From Dyadobacter sp. LHD-138 (GTDB taxonomy: Bacteria; Bacteroidota; Bacteroidia; Cytophagales; Spirosomataceae): 64,000 bases of DNA. The first letter of the stretch is position 1, and each line of letters begins with the position of its first letter. Where the stretch lies: assembly GCF_030929615.1 (NCBI RefSeq), contig NZ_JAVFVU010000037.1:1-64000 (forward strand). Direction: 5' to 3'. This document shows positions 42,592-51,167 of this stretch, piece by piece. The notes below the pieces were generated by a model. The model was not told the origin of the DNA and did not search any database. It saw nothing but the letters and a program-made list of their open reading frames with translations. Made by a program: the position numbers and the translations under genes.

Positions 42592-43860
42592 ATGAATATA
42601 ATTTCTTATCCTGAAAGAAGTGAATGGCCGGATTTACTGACACGGCCTGTGCAGGATTCTTTGGCTATTGAAGGGAAGGTTTTACCAATTCTTGATTTGG
42701 TAAAATCGCGTGGAGATGAGGGTTTACGTGAGCTGGCGAAGAAATTTGATGGTATTGATTTATCAGAATTTGCTTTTTCACAGGAAGAATTTGATGCGGC
42801 TGAGGGACAACTGGATTCAACACTGAAAACAGCGATCCGCCAGGCTTATCAGAATATTTATACTTTTCACAAGGCGCAATTGCAGCCGGCTGAAAAGATT
42901 GAAACCATGCCAGGTGTTACCTGCTGGAGACGCAGCGTGGGCATCGAAAAAGTTGGGATTTATATCCCGGGAGGCACTGCGCCTTTGTTTAGTACGGTGT
43001 TGATGTTAGGAATTCCGGCACAATTGGCGGGCTGTAAAGAAGTGGTGCTTTGCACGCCTTCGAATCATCCGGCTATTTTATTTGCGGCAAAACTTGTCGG
43101 TGTTACGTCTGCTTTCAGAATTGGCGGTGCGCAGGCGATTGCAGCGATGGCTTATGGGACGGAAAGTGTGCCAAAAGTTTATAAAATATTTGGCCCTGGT
43201 AATCAGTATGTTACTACGGCTAAGATGTTGATCAGCAAAGAAGGTGTTGCTATTGATATGCCTGCGGGACCATCGGAGGTTGCGGTGTATGCGGATGATA
43301 CAGCGGTGCCTGCTTTTGTAGCGGCCGATTTATTATCTCAGGCCGAACACGGTGCTGATAGTCAGGTGCTTCTGGTTTCTACGAGTGAGAAATTTTTAAG
43401 CGCTGTCAATGATGAATTGACCACACAGCTGGAACAGTTGCCACGGCGTGAACTGGCTTCGAAATCGATTGAAAACAGTAAGGCAATCCTGGTTAATTCA
43501 GCGTACGAAGCGATCGATATCCTGAACGATTATGCCGCCGAACACTTGATTCTGAGTGTGAAAGATGCAGAACTGGTTTCTGATAAAATTTTTAACGCGG
43601 GCTCTATTTTTCTTGGCAACTATACACCTGAATCTTGCGGTGATTATGCGTCCGGTACGAACCACACGCTGCCAACAAACGGTTATGCCCGTGCATACAG
43701 CGGTGTTTCCGTGGATAGTTTTGTGAAAAAAATTACGGTTCAGCATATTACCGAGGCCGGAATTAAAAACATTGGCCCGACGGTCGAAGCGATGGCCGAG
43801 GCTGAATCATTGGATGCGCATAAAAGAGCGGTCAGCATCAGATTAAATGCCCTTTTGTGA
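42592..43860 (+). CDS. hisD: Histidinol dehydrogenase
   Basis: The 422-residue zinc enzyme oxidises histidinol to histidine in two NAD-dependent steps. Its signature GIYIPGGTAPLFSTVLML (about 120), GPGNQYVTTAK and QAEHGADSQVLL segments match the family, as does the histidine-bearing YASGTNHTLPTNGYAR near the C-terminus. It belongs to a his cluster with hisG; hisC follows only after an inserted toxin-antitoxin pair. Its TGA stop touches the palindrome in front of the antitoxin. Confidence 0.96.
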   Translation: MNIISYPERSEWPDLLTRPVQDSLAIEGKVLPILDLVKSRGDEGLRELAKKFDGIDLSEFAFSQEEFDAAEGQLDSTLKTAIRQAYQNIYTFHKAQLQPAEKIETMPGVTCWRRSVGIEKVGIYIPGGTAPLFSTVLMLGIPAQLAGCKEVVLCTPSNHPAILFAAKLVGVTSAFRIGGAQAIAAMAYGTESVPKVYKIFGPGNQYVTTAKMLISKEGVAIDMPAGPSEVAVYADDTAVPAFVAADLLSQAEHGADSQVLLVSTSEKFLSAVNDELTTQLEQLPRRELASKSIENSKAILVNSAYEAIDILNDYAAEHLILSVKDAELVSDKIFNAGSIFLGNYTPESCGDYASGTNHTLPTNGYARAYSGVSVDSFVKKITVQHITEAGIKNIGPTVEAMAEAESLDAHKRAVSIRLNALL

Positions 43861-43883
43861 TTATAATTTTCGAAAAATTATAA
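43861..43883. promoter_or_regulatory. AT-rich palindrome before the Xre-type antitoxin
   Basis: The arms TTATAATTTT and AAAAATTATAA flank a CG centre; outside them are GTGA on the left and CGCAC on the right, extending partial symmetry. It begins immediately after the hisD stop and ends 11 bases before the antitoxin ATG at 43895. A TATATTTG element is at 43901-43908. A self-repressing antitoxin would bind here. Confidence 0.55.
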
Positions 43884-43894
43884 CGCACGGAAAA

Positions 43895-44374
43895 ATGTCG
43901 TATATTTGGAAGACTAATTTCTCGTCTTCTAAATTGATAGAAAAGATGACAGCATTTATGGTTAATGAGCGTTTGGGGGGCTATAATGTCCTTAAACATG
44001 CTGTGAAAAATGATTTCGATCTTGCATACCTTGCTGAAAACGGCATTCCCAAAGCGGCAATACAGCACCTTGCTGATTCCGCTGGTTTGGAATTGAAGGA
44101 TATTATTTTACTTCTGCCCGTAACGCCAAGGAATTTGCAACGTTATAATGATACTGATCTGCTGAGCAATGTGGTTTCTGACCATCTTATTGCGCTGGCA
44201 GATCTTTTTTCCGTAGGCACCCGGGTGCTGGGAAGGGAATATTTTCTGGATTGGCTGAACCGCGATATTCTGGCTCTTGGCAGTGAAAAACCAATTCAGT
44301 TCCTCCGTACACACGCCGGAATTGAATTGGTGAAAACTGAATTGGGGCGTATCGAACACGGTATTTTTGCATAA
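43895..44374 (+). CDS. Xre/ParS/MbcA-type antitoxin (DUF2384)
   Basis: The 159-residue protein has an N-terminal helical part (about 30-90; VKNDFDLAYLAENGIPKAAIQHLAD region, HTH-like). The C-terminal DUF2384 toxin-binding domain includes FSVGTRVLGREYFLDWLNRD and LALGSEKPIQFLRTHAGIEL. It neutralises the RES toxin encoded by the next gene, and such antitoxins usually repress their own promoter. The start at 43895 avoids hisD; a later ATG at 43946 is possible if transcription begins from the TATATTTG at 43901. Confidence 0.88.
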   Translation: MSYIWKTNFSSSKLIEKMTAFMVNERLGGYNVLKHAVKNDFDLAYLAENGIPKAAIQHLADSAGLELKDIILLLPVTPRNLQRYNDTDLLSNVVSDHLIALADLFSVGTRVLGREYFLDWLNRDILALGSEKPIQFLRTHAGIELVKTELGRIEHGIFA

Positions 44375-44818
44375 ATGGAATTATTCAGGATAACCAGATC
44401 GGAGTATCAGAATGATTTAAGCGGTATCGGGGCATATTATCATGGTGGCCGGTGGAATACTCCGCAAAATTCGATGCTGTATACGGCTTCACGGAGATCG
44501 CTGGCAATGCTGGAAATAATTGTGCACTGGCAACAGCCGAGTCCTCCGCAGGGTTATGTGGTGGTGGTGTTATTTGTACCGGATACGGCATCGGTGATCA
44601 ACCTGACATATCCTCCGACCGACTGGTATCAGGATCAGCAATGGAGCAAGGAAGTAGGGGATTTGTGGCTTCAGAATAATGAGTCGTTACTGATGCGCGT
44701 GCCCTCAGCTATTGTGCCTGCCGAAAAAAATTATCTGATTAACCCGGCACATCCCGAGGCCGCTTCGGTGAAGGTCATCCATCTTGAACCTTTCCAGTTT
44801 GACAAAAGATTGTTTTAA
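44375..44818 (+). CDS. RES-domain toxin (NAD+-depleting type)
   Basis: The 147-residue protein carries the RES triad: R26 in YYHGGRWN, E47 in LAMLEIIV, and S111 in LMRVPSAIVPAEKNYLINP. RES toxins of the ParT/MbcT family degrade or use NAD+ and halt growth. Its ATG directly follows the stop of the antitoxin (TAA ATG), the usual tight antitoxin-toxin coupling. The module lies between hisD and hisC, where it interrupts an otherwise histidine-biosynthetic order. Confidence 0.9.
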   Translation: MELFRITRSEYQNDLSGIGAYYHGGRWNTPQNSMLYTASRRSLAMLEIIVHWQQPSPPQGYVVVVLFVPDTASVINLTYPPTDWYQDQQWSKEVGDLWLQNNESLLMRVPSAIVPAEKNYLINPAHPEAASVKVIHLEPFQFDKRLF

Positions 44819-44873
44819 TAATCAATGAGATCAACCGCAGCTGCCGGCCTGATGCTCTCAAATAGCAATACAA

Positions 44874-45947
44874 ATGAATAACTCTTTCGACCTGAACTCG
44901 GTCATTCGCCCCCACATTTTAACGTTGGCTCCGTATTCTTCTGCACGTGATGAATACACCGGTCATGCAGGTATATTTCTGGATGCCAATGAAAATCCAC
45001 ACGGATCTGTTACCGAAGCGCATTATAACCGATATCCGGACCCGTATCAGGCGGAAATAAAAGCGAAATTAAGCCCGATAAAAAATATCAGTACGAACCG
45101 TATTTTTCTTGGAAACGGAAGTGATGAACCAATCGATTTACTGATCAGAGCAACCTGCACGCCGGAAAAGGATCACGTGATTATCCTGCCGCCAACGTAC
45201 GGGATGTATGAAGTAAGCGCTTCAATCCATAACGTGCAGATTGATAAAGTTTCTCTTACGACAGATTATCAAATTGACGTGGATGCGGTTTTAAAAGCGA
45301 TTACACCGGACACCAAAATTATCTGGGTCTGCACGCCAAATAACCCGACCGGAAATGTGATGCAGGATAGCGCAATCGAAACGCTCCTGAATAACTTTAA
45401 CGGCCTGGTTGTTGTGGACGAAGCCTATGTTGATTTCACGGATTCCGCTTCATGGATCGGGCGTCTTGACGCGTTCCCGAATCTGGTGGTTTTGCAAACT
45501 TTCTCTAAAGCCTGGGGACTTGCAGGGCTTCGTGCGGGGATGTGTTTCGCTTCTGCCGAGCTGATTAAGATTCTGAATAAAATTAAATCGCCTTATAATA
45601 TCAGTCTGCCCGCACAGCGTGCATTATTGGAAGGTTTAAGTGCGGTGGAGAAAAAAGATGAAATGGTTAAAGAAATTCTGAAAGAAAGAGCTTATTTACG
45701 TACGATGCTGGAAAATTTATCGTTGGTGAATAAAGTATTTCCATCGGATGCCAATTTCCTGCTTGTGCAGTTTGACGATGCAAAGTCTGTGATGGCTTAT
45801 TTGATCGATGAGGCGATCATTGTCAGGGACCGTTCCCGGGTACATCTATGTGAAGGATGTTTGCGGATTACGGTGGGTACGAAAGAGGAAAATGAGCTTT
45901 TGGTGGAATCTTTGAAGAAATTTAAACAAAATAGCGTAATTGCGTAA
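44874..45947 (+). CDS. hisC: Histidinol-phosphate aminotransferase
   Basis: The 357-residue PLP enzyme transfers an amino group to imidazole-acetol phosphate in histidine synthesis. K212 in FSKAWGLAGLRAGM is the PLP lysine; CTPNNPTGNVM and VVDEAYVDF are the cofactor-binding segments. It is separated from hisD by the RES-Xre module and is the last his gene in the window; hisB, hisH, hisA, hisF and hisI are not present here. Confidence 0.96.
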   Translation: MNNSFDLNSVIRPHILTLAPYSSARDEYTGHAGIFLDANENPHGSVTEAHYNRYPDPYQAEIKAKLSPIKNISTNRIFLGNGSDEPIDLLIRATCTPEKDHVIILPPTYGMYEVSASIHNVQIDKVSLTTDYQIDVDAVLKAITPDTKIIWVCTPNNPTGNVMQDSAIETLLNNFNGLVVVDEAYVDFTDSASWIGRLDAFPNLVVLQTFSKAWGLAGLRAGMCFASAELIKILNKIKSPYNISLPAQRALLEGLSAVEKKDEMVKEILKERAYLRTMLENLSLVNKVFPSDANFLLVQFDDAKSVMAYLIDEAIIVRDRSRVHLCEGCLRITVGTKEENELLVESLKKFKQNSVIA

Positions 45948-45999
45948 AACACTTTCATTCACACTATAACTAATTATTTTCCGCACCAACTGTTAAACT

Positions 46000-46503
46000 A
46001 TGAAGAAACTAGCACTAATCTTTATTTGTACACTCTGCTTTGGATTCGCACAGGCACAAAATGACAACTGGGCTGTTGGCTTTAAACTGGGAGAGCCAAC
46101 CGGAGTGAATATCCGTAAATATTTCAATAACATCAATGCCATCGATGTAACGATTGGTACCTATGGCATGCTGAAAGAAAGTTATAGGAATGACAAAGTA
46201 AGACCAAATGTCGGCTTGTCGGTACAGGTTCACTATTTGTGGCACACACCTTTGTTTAATTCTGAATCCGTTCACGTGTATTACGGTTTAGGCGGGCAGG
46301 TCAACAGCAGAAGTTATACCAAACGCAACGAAAAGACCAACGGTGCCGTTTCTTTAGGCGGCTCGGCGATCGGTGGTGTTGAATATTTTATCCCTAACAA
46401 CCGTATTTCGGTGTTTCTTGAAGGAGGTACCTATGTAGAGGTCATTCCGGCTCCATTCTTTTTTAGTCCTAATATATCAGGAGGTATCAGATTTAACTTG
46501 TAG
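46000..46503 (+). CDS. Exported outer-membrane beta-barrel-like protein
   Basis: A signal peptide (about 1-19, ending AQA) is followed by alternating-hydrophobicity strands and a C-terminal aromatic-ending strand (NISGGIRFNL), consistent with an eight-strand outer-membrane barrel of the PorT/OmpW-like kind. It is 167 residues and lies 53 bases after hisC. No specific function can be read. Confidence 0.7.
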   Translation: MKKLALIFICTLCFGFAQAQNDNWAVGFKLGEPTGVNIRKYFNNINAIDVTIGTYGMLKESYRNDKVRPNVGLSVQVHYLWHTPLFNSESVHVYYGLGGQVNSRSYTKRNEKTNGAVSLGGSAIGGVEYFIPNNRISVFLEGGTYVEVIPAPFFFSPNISGGIRFNL

Positions 46504-46532
46504 CGTCTGAACTTTTTAAATAAGATAAAAGG

Positions 46533-46560
46533 AAAAGCAGGCATTAAGCCTGCTTTTTTT
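46533..46560 (+). terminator. Terminator after the outer-membrane protein gene
   Basis: A 10-base stem (AAAAGCAGGC / GCCTGCTTTT) with a short loop is followed by a run of Ts. Confidence 0.8.
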
Positions 46561-46622
46561 GTAAATTGGTTCTGGTCATTTATAAATGCCATTTTTACTC
46601 CTCAAAATAAGTAAATTCCAAC

Positions 46623-49600
46623 GTGTTCAAAGTATATAGCTCATCGGCTGGTTCAGGTAAAACCTACACCCTTACCAAGGAATATCTCAAACTTGCCCTG
46701 CATTCCAATTCGGATACCTATTTCAGGCAAATTCTGGCTGTAACGTTCACCAATGCTGCTGCCAACGAAATGAAAGAGCGTATTTTATTGATGCTCAGGA
46801 TATTTTCGGGCGCGATGTCTTCGCCGGATCCCGAACATCCGATGCTTCGTGATGTGGTTACGGAATTGTACCCGTCTACCCTGGAAGACCCGGAACTTTA
46901 TGCCGGTGCAAAAGAACTTATTTCAGGAAGGGCCCAGCTGGTTTTTAGACAGATTTTGCATCGTTATTCGGATTTCTCGGTCATGACGATTGATAAATTT
47001 ACCCAGCGGCTTATCAGCAGTTTTACCGATGAGTTGGGTATTCCATTTGTTTTTGAAACACAGCTCGATGGCGATTTGCTGGACGAGGCCGTGGACCGGG
47101 TGCTGGCAAGAATCGGCCAGGAGGGTGAGGAAGTACTATCGGATATTGTCGAGCGATATTACCGCGAAAAGGCAGAAGAGGGAAAAAGCTGGGCTGCTTT
47201 GCCGATGCAGATCCGGGAGACTGCCGGAACCTTGTTAAGCGAGCAGAGCTATTTGCAAATGCAGCGTGTGGCGGAGCTTCAAATGGGCGACTGGGTAGCA
47301 ATCCGGAATCAGATGCGCGCATTTGTAAAGGGTAGGGAAGATGCGATAAAAAGGCTGGCGACAAGCGGTTTTGAACTGATCGTCAATGAATATCTGTTGG
47401 ACAAGGATTTCTATCAGGGAGGACGTGGAATATATGGTTATTTTAAGGATAGAAGCGAACGTAAAAACTTATGGACTGCCCCGAACTCTTATGTCAGCGG
47501 AAAAACCATCGGGGAGGATAACTGGTATGGCGCCAAAGCGGCTGCACCCATCAAAGATAAAATCGAGTCAATCCGGGTTGAACTCGAACGACTATATCAT
47601 GAGATTGAAAATATAAGAAACGGAGAGTCGGAAAAAATAACGTTATACCTTCAGCTTGACCGGCATCTGTATAACCTGTCCCTGCTTGGGGAAATACGTA
47701 AGGAATTTGATGCACTTTTGAGGCAAAACAATCAGGTCCATATTTCGGATTTTAACAGGCGGATTCTTGAAATTGTATCAAAAGAACCGGTTCCTTTTAT
47801 TTTCGAAAGACTTGGAGAAAAGTATAATCATATTCTGGTTGATGAATTCCAGGATACCTCAAAATTGCAGTTTGCCAATTTGCTGCCGCTGATCGAGAAT
47901 GCGCTGGCTGATGGCTATTTTAACCTGATCGTGGGTGATGCCAAACAATCCATTTACCGTTTCCGCGGAGGTGATATGGATCTTATCCTGCATCTCGCTC
48001 AAAATCAGGTTATGCAGCTGGTTCCAATCCTTGGTGATAATATTTACAATGAAGAGCGATTATGGAGCGTTGACAGTCACTTGGAGATAGATCACCTGCG
48101 AACCAACCGCCGGAGTTTCCGTGAGATCACTACTTTCAATAATCAGTTTTTTGGATTTATTTCAGAAACAGTAGGGGAGGAATATCCGCTGATCAAAGGG
48201 GTTTATGACGAAAATTTCAAACAGGAAATTCCTCCCGGTGTTAACGAAGGTGGCCATGTTCAAATTGAATTTCTGGATATGCAGGACTATGGAGATGATT
48301 TTTCAGAGGTTGAAACAAAAAACGATGCGATTGTAACGAGAAGCCTGGAATTGATTTCTGAATTACGCGCAAGCGGTTATCAATGGCGGGATATCGCTAT
48401 TTTATGCAGGAAAAAGAAAGAAGCAACGTCACTGGCGAATGCTTTAAAGGAAATCGGATATCCGTTAATTTCCGACGATGCTTTGTCGTTGGGTTATTCA
48501 AGATCCGTGCATTTTGTGATTTCTTTCATGGAAGTGCTTCACACGGATCAGCGTTTGAAACGTTATGAAGCTGCTTATTTGTTCCACCGTGTCATAAGGA
48601 AGGAAAATCCAACGGCGGAAGAACATGAAGCGCTTCGTTTGCTTTGCACCCAAAAAGGCCTGGATAGTTTTTTATCCTATTTCGCAAAATATGAAATGGA
48701 ACTGACAGCCTTTCGCATGCGCCAGCTAACCGTTTTCGAGTTAAGCGAGTTGCTGATGCAAACTTTTGGCCTTTTTGAGAATAAGACAGAAAACCAATAT
48801 TTATTCAGGTTTCTGGACGTCGTGCTGGAATTCGGAACGAGACGAAGTAATCACCTGGGTGATTTTCTTCAGCATTGGGAAACGGCCAAAAATAAGCTTT
48901 CCATTACCATTCCGGCAGATACGGATGCCCTCAGAATCACTACGATCCACAAGTCAAAAGGCCTGGAATATCCCGTGGTTATCGTTCCATATGCGAACTG
49001 GAAAGTGACCCCGAATGCAAAACTGGACAGGCTATGGATCGATCTGGATGAGATTTCCTACGACGAATTGAGCCTCGCCGACGATAGTGCGGAGGAATTA
49101 CCGGATAAAAAATTACGAAGTTCTCTTGTCTCCGTCGTTAAAGACTTGGAAAATACGCTGGTGGCTGATCAATACCGGGATGAAAAAACAAGGACGCTGG
49201 TTGAAAACCTGAATCTGCTTTACGTGGCATTTACCCGACCCGTGCAGCGGCTTTATGTTTTGGCTAAACGCGAGAAAAACTGGAAACAATCGACTTTGGT
49301 GAGTACCTGGATGCACGACTATCTGAGCGTGCCGGAGTCAGTGCCGACTTATGACGAGATCGAAACGCGGTATGTTATTTCCCAGGGGGATGATCAATGT
49401 TTTCATGCCCATTCGAAAAACAATTCGGAATCTTTTGTTATGGATCAAGTGATCAGCAATGACCGGAGTGAGTCGCTGAGACTTAGGCGAATGGCCGATC
49501 GGATTTTTGATATTGAAACCTTTGAACGTAAAAAGGATCATTTGCAAAAAATGCGTCACCTGCTGATCAGGATGAATCTGATAAGCGATTTACCCCAAAC

Positions 49601-49964
49601 CGCGGGTCAGTTGGTTCGTGACGGGATTGTAACGCGGGAAGAAGCGAAAATACTGTATGTACAACTTACCGAATTATTCAAAAACGACTCGATAAGCAGC
49701 CTGTACGACGAAAATGCCAAAGTGCAGATCAATAAAGAGCTGCTGCTGCCCGGCGGCAAAATGCTGCATGTCGACAGGCTTGTCGAGCTGCCGGATGAAA
49801 GCTGCGTTTTTATGACTTTTATAGCAGGTGTCGGGAGCGACCAGGCGCGCAATCACTTAAAAAGACTCGTCAAAATATATTCAAATGAAGGAAAACAGGC
49901 CAGAGCGGTTTTGATTACATTAGAAAACGATGGCGTTGAGTGGATATCCTCAAATGAAGCTTAA
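46623..49964 (+). CDS. AddA/RecB-type UvrD-like helicase with degenerate C-terminal nuclease
   Basis: The 1113-residue protein has superfamily 1 helicase motifs: Walker A SSAGSGKTYTLTKEYL (residues 6-21), VTFTNAAANEMKERI, motif II VDEFQDTSK (about 415), GDAKQSIYRFRGGD, TTIHKSKGLEYPVVIVP (about 770) and LLYVAFTRPVQRLYVLA. The C-terminal region keeps HVDRLVEL, matching the first Asp of the AddA/RecB PD-(D/E)XK nuclease, but where the family has a DYK-like triplet it reads VFMTFIAG. The catalytic Asp and Lys thus appear lost. No AddB-like partner gene is next to it. It may be a helicase only, or work with a nuclease encoded elsewhere. Confidence 0.85.
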   Translation: MFKVYSSSAGSGKTYTLTKEYLKLALHSNSDTYFRQILAVTFTNAAANEMKERILLMLRIFSGAMSSPDPEHPMLRDVVTELYPSTLEDPELYAGAKELISGRAQLVFRQILHRYSDFSVMTIDKFTQRLISSFTDELGIPFVFETQLDGDLLDEAVDRVLARIGQEGEEVLSDIVERYYREKAEEGKSWAALPMQIRETAGTLLSEQSYLQMQRVAELQMGDWVAIRNQMRAFVKGREDAIKRLATSGFELIVNEYLLDKDFYQGGRGIYGYFKDRSERKNLWTAPNSYVSGKTIGEDNWYGAKAAAPIKDKIESIRVELERLYHEIENIRNGESEKITLYLQLDRHLYNLSLLGEIRKEFDALLRQNNQVHISDFNRRILEIVSKEPVPFIFERLGEKYNHILVDEFQDTSKLQFANLLPLIENALADGYFNLIVGDAKQSIYRFRGGDMDLILHLAQNQVMQLVPILGDNIYNEERLWSVDSHLEIDHLRTNRRSFREITTFNNQFFGFISETVGEEYPLIKGVYDENFKQEIPPGVNEGGHVQIEFLDMQDYGDDFSEVETKNDAIVTRSLELISELRASGYQWRDIAILCRKKKEATSLANALKEIGYPLISDDALSLGYSRSVHFVISFMEVLHTDQRLKRYEAAYLFHRVIRKENPTAEEHEALRLLCTQKGLDSFLSYFAKYEMELTAFRMRQLTVFELSELLMQTFGLFENKTENQYLFRFLDVVLEFGTRRSNHLGDFLQHWETAKNKLSITIPADTDALRITTIHKSKGLEYPVVIVPYANWKVTPNAKLDRLWIDLDEISYDELSLADDSAEELPDKKLRSSLVSVVKDLENTLVADQYRDEKTRTLVENLNLLYVAFTRPVQRLYVLAKREKNWKQSTLVSTWMHDYLSVPESVPTYDEIETRYVISQGDDQCFHAHSKNNSESFVMDQVISNDRSESLRLRRMADRIFDIETFERKKDHLQKMRHLLIRMNLISDLPQTAGQLVRDGIVTREEAKILYVQLTELFKNDSISSLYDENAKVQINKELLLPGGKMLHVDRLVELPDESCVFMTFIAGVGSDQARNHLKRLVKIYSNEGKQARAVLITLENDGVEWISSNEA

Positions 49965-49980
49965 ATCATGTATTGCAATT

Positions 49981-50466
49981 ATGAATATTGAAATAAGAGA
50001 AATTCAACCAAGTGACGATGCCGAACTGGCGCTGGTTATCAGGCAAACGCTTAAAGAATTTAAAGCTGACAAACCTGGTACCGTGTATTACGATGCCAGC
50101 ACGGATCACCTAAGTGAGCTGTTTACCGTTGCGAACAGCGTGTATTTTGTGGCGATACAGGACGGAAAAGTGCTTGGAGGTGCCGGTATTTTTCCAACGG
50201 ATGGATTGCCGGAAGATACATTGGAACTTGTGAAAATGTATCTTCTTCCCGAAGCGCGCGGGCAGGGGCTGGGAAAAACCCTGATTTTGAAATGTATTGA
50301 GGAAGCCCGTAACAAAGGTTTTAAAAGAATTTACCTGGAAACGATGGCAGCGCTTGAAAAAGCGGTCAAGGCTTATGAAAAGCTGGGATTCAGTTTGTTG
50401 GATGCGCCGTTGGGCAACAGCGGTCATCACGCCTGCGAGTTATGGATGGTTAAAGAAATTAAATAA
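49981..50466 (+). CDS. GNAT-family N-acetyltransferase
   Basis: The 161-residue protein shows the acetyl-CoA binding motif LPEARGQGLGKTLILKCIEE (about 83-102) and the C-terminal AYEKLGF segment typical of GNAT enzymes. The start at 49981 follows 16 bases after the helicase stop; an earlier in-frame start would overlap that gene. Substrate unknown, perhaps a small amine or protein N-terminus. It is convergent with the next gene at only three bases distance. Confidence 0.88.
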   Translation: MNIEIREIQPSDDAELALVIRQTLKEFKADKPGTVYYDASTDHLSELFTVANSVYFVAIQDGKVLGGAGIFPTDGLPEDTLELVKMYLLPEARGQGLGKTLILKCIEEARNKGFKRIYLETMAALEKAVKAYEKLGFSLLDAPLGNSGHHACELWMVKEIK

Positions 50467-50469
50467 TGC

Positions 50470-50871
50470 TCATTCGATAAACCAATAATCCAGCTTCAGG
50501 TGAAATTCCTTGGTTTTACCTGAATTAAAAACGGCTTCACCACGCAGTCCGGCCAATTCATTGGTGCCGCTTCCGACAACGACTTTTTTTGTGGAAGTGA
50601 GCGTCCCATTTTCAAAAATTCCTGAATGTTCGAGGACGAAACTACCGGATTTGCCGGCAAGCTCGCCGGTAAATCTTTCCAGGCCGTAAACGGAGGCTTT
50701 TTTTTCGTTCAGATAGTTTTTGAGTTCCATCAATACGCTTTCCCCCGATAGCTCACCCTCATAAAAAATAAAGAATTTGCCGGTCGTGAGTTTTTGACCA
50801 TTTTCATTTTTACTGAAAGATTCTTCATATCCATCCGTGATATGGAAAACAGCAGAGGCGGATAACTTCAT
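50470..50871 (-). CDS. DUF3224 domain protein
   Basis: The 133-residue product is all-beta and reads like the DUF3224 family: FSGELAGKSGSFVLEHSGIF-type centre (here RFTGELAGKSGSFVLEHSG) and GLRGEAVFNSGKTKEFHLKLDYWFIE at the end. The family is thought to have an allene-oxide-cyclase-like barrel fold, with function unknown. It is convergent with the GNAT gene. Confidence 0.8.
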   Translation of the reverse strand: MKLSASAVFHITDGYEESFSKNENGQKLTTGKFFIFYEGELSGESVLMELKNYLNEKKASVYGLERFTGELAGKSGSFVLEHSGIFENGTLTSTKKVVVGSGTNELAGLRGEAVFNSGKTKEFHLKLDYWFIE

Positions 50872-51167
50872 CTGTCGGATCGGTGATTAGGTTGATTCCC
50901 AAAAATAGGAGAAAACCGATTAGGTTGTTAACTTTTTGAGGATTTATTCCGACCCCGGAAATGATCAGGCGTATTTCATTTAATAGAATATTTCCGATAT
51001 TCAGCCCTGTGGTTTCTATGTCACGTTAGCTTATCAGCGAATGCAGAAAAACACAGCTTTTATGAGGCGAAAACCGGATGAAATATAGTTCGACTTCATA
51101 TTTTTAGTGATATTCACGAAAAATTAGAGATTTTGTATTTCACGACGCTTCGTTCCAATATTGTTTT
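50872..51167. promoter_or_regulatory. Upstream region of the hybrid kinase operon with a 10-bp direct repeat
   Basis: GATTAGGTTG occurs at 50884-50893 and 50918-50927, spaced 34 bases apart (about three helical turns). It could be a regulator site for the DUF3224 gene promoter or for the signalling operon. The rest is AT-rich without an ORF. Confidence 0.3.

Noticed and set aside
43861..43883. AT palindrome as a terminator of hisD
   Set aside because: The stem is almost all A/T and is not followed by a T-tract, so termination is less likely than an operator role.
46623..49964. Complete AddA with working nuclease
   Set aside because: The catalytic Asp/Lys positions appear replaced in the C-terminal motif, so a full nuclease call is not supported.
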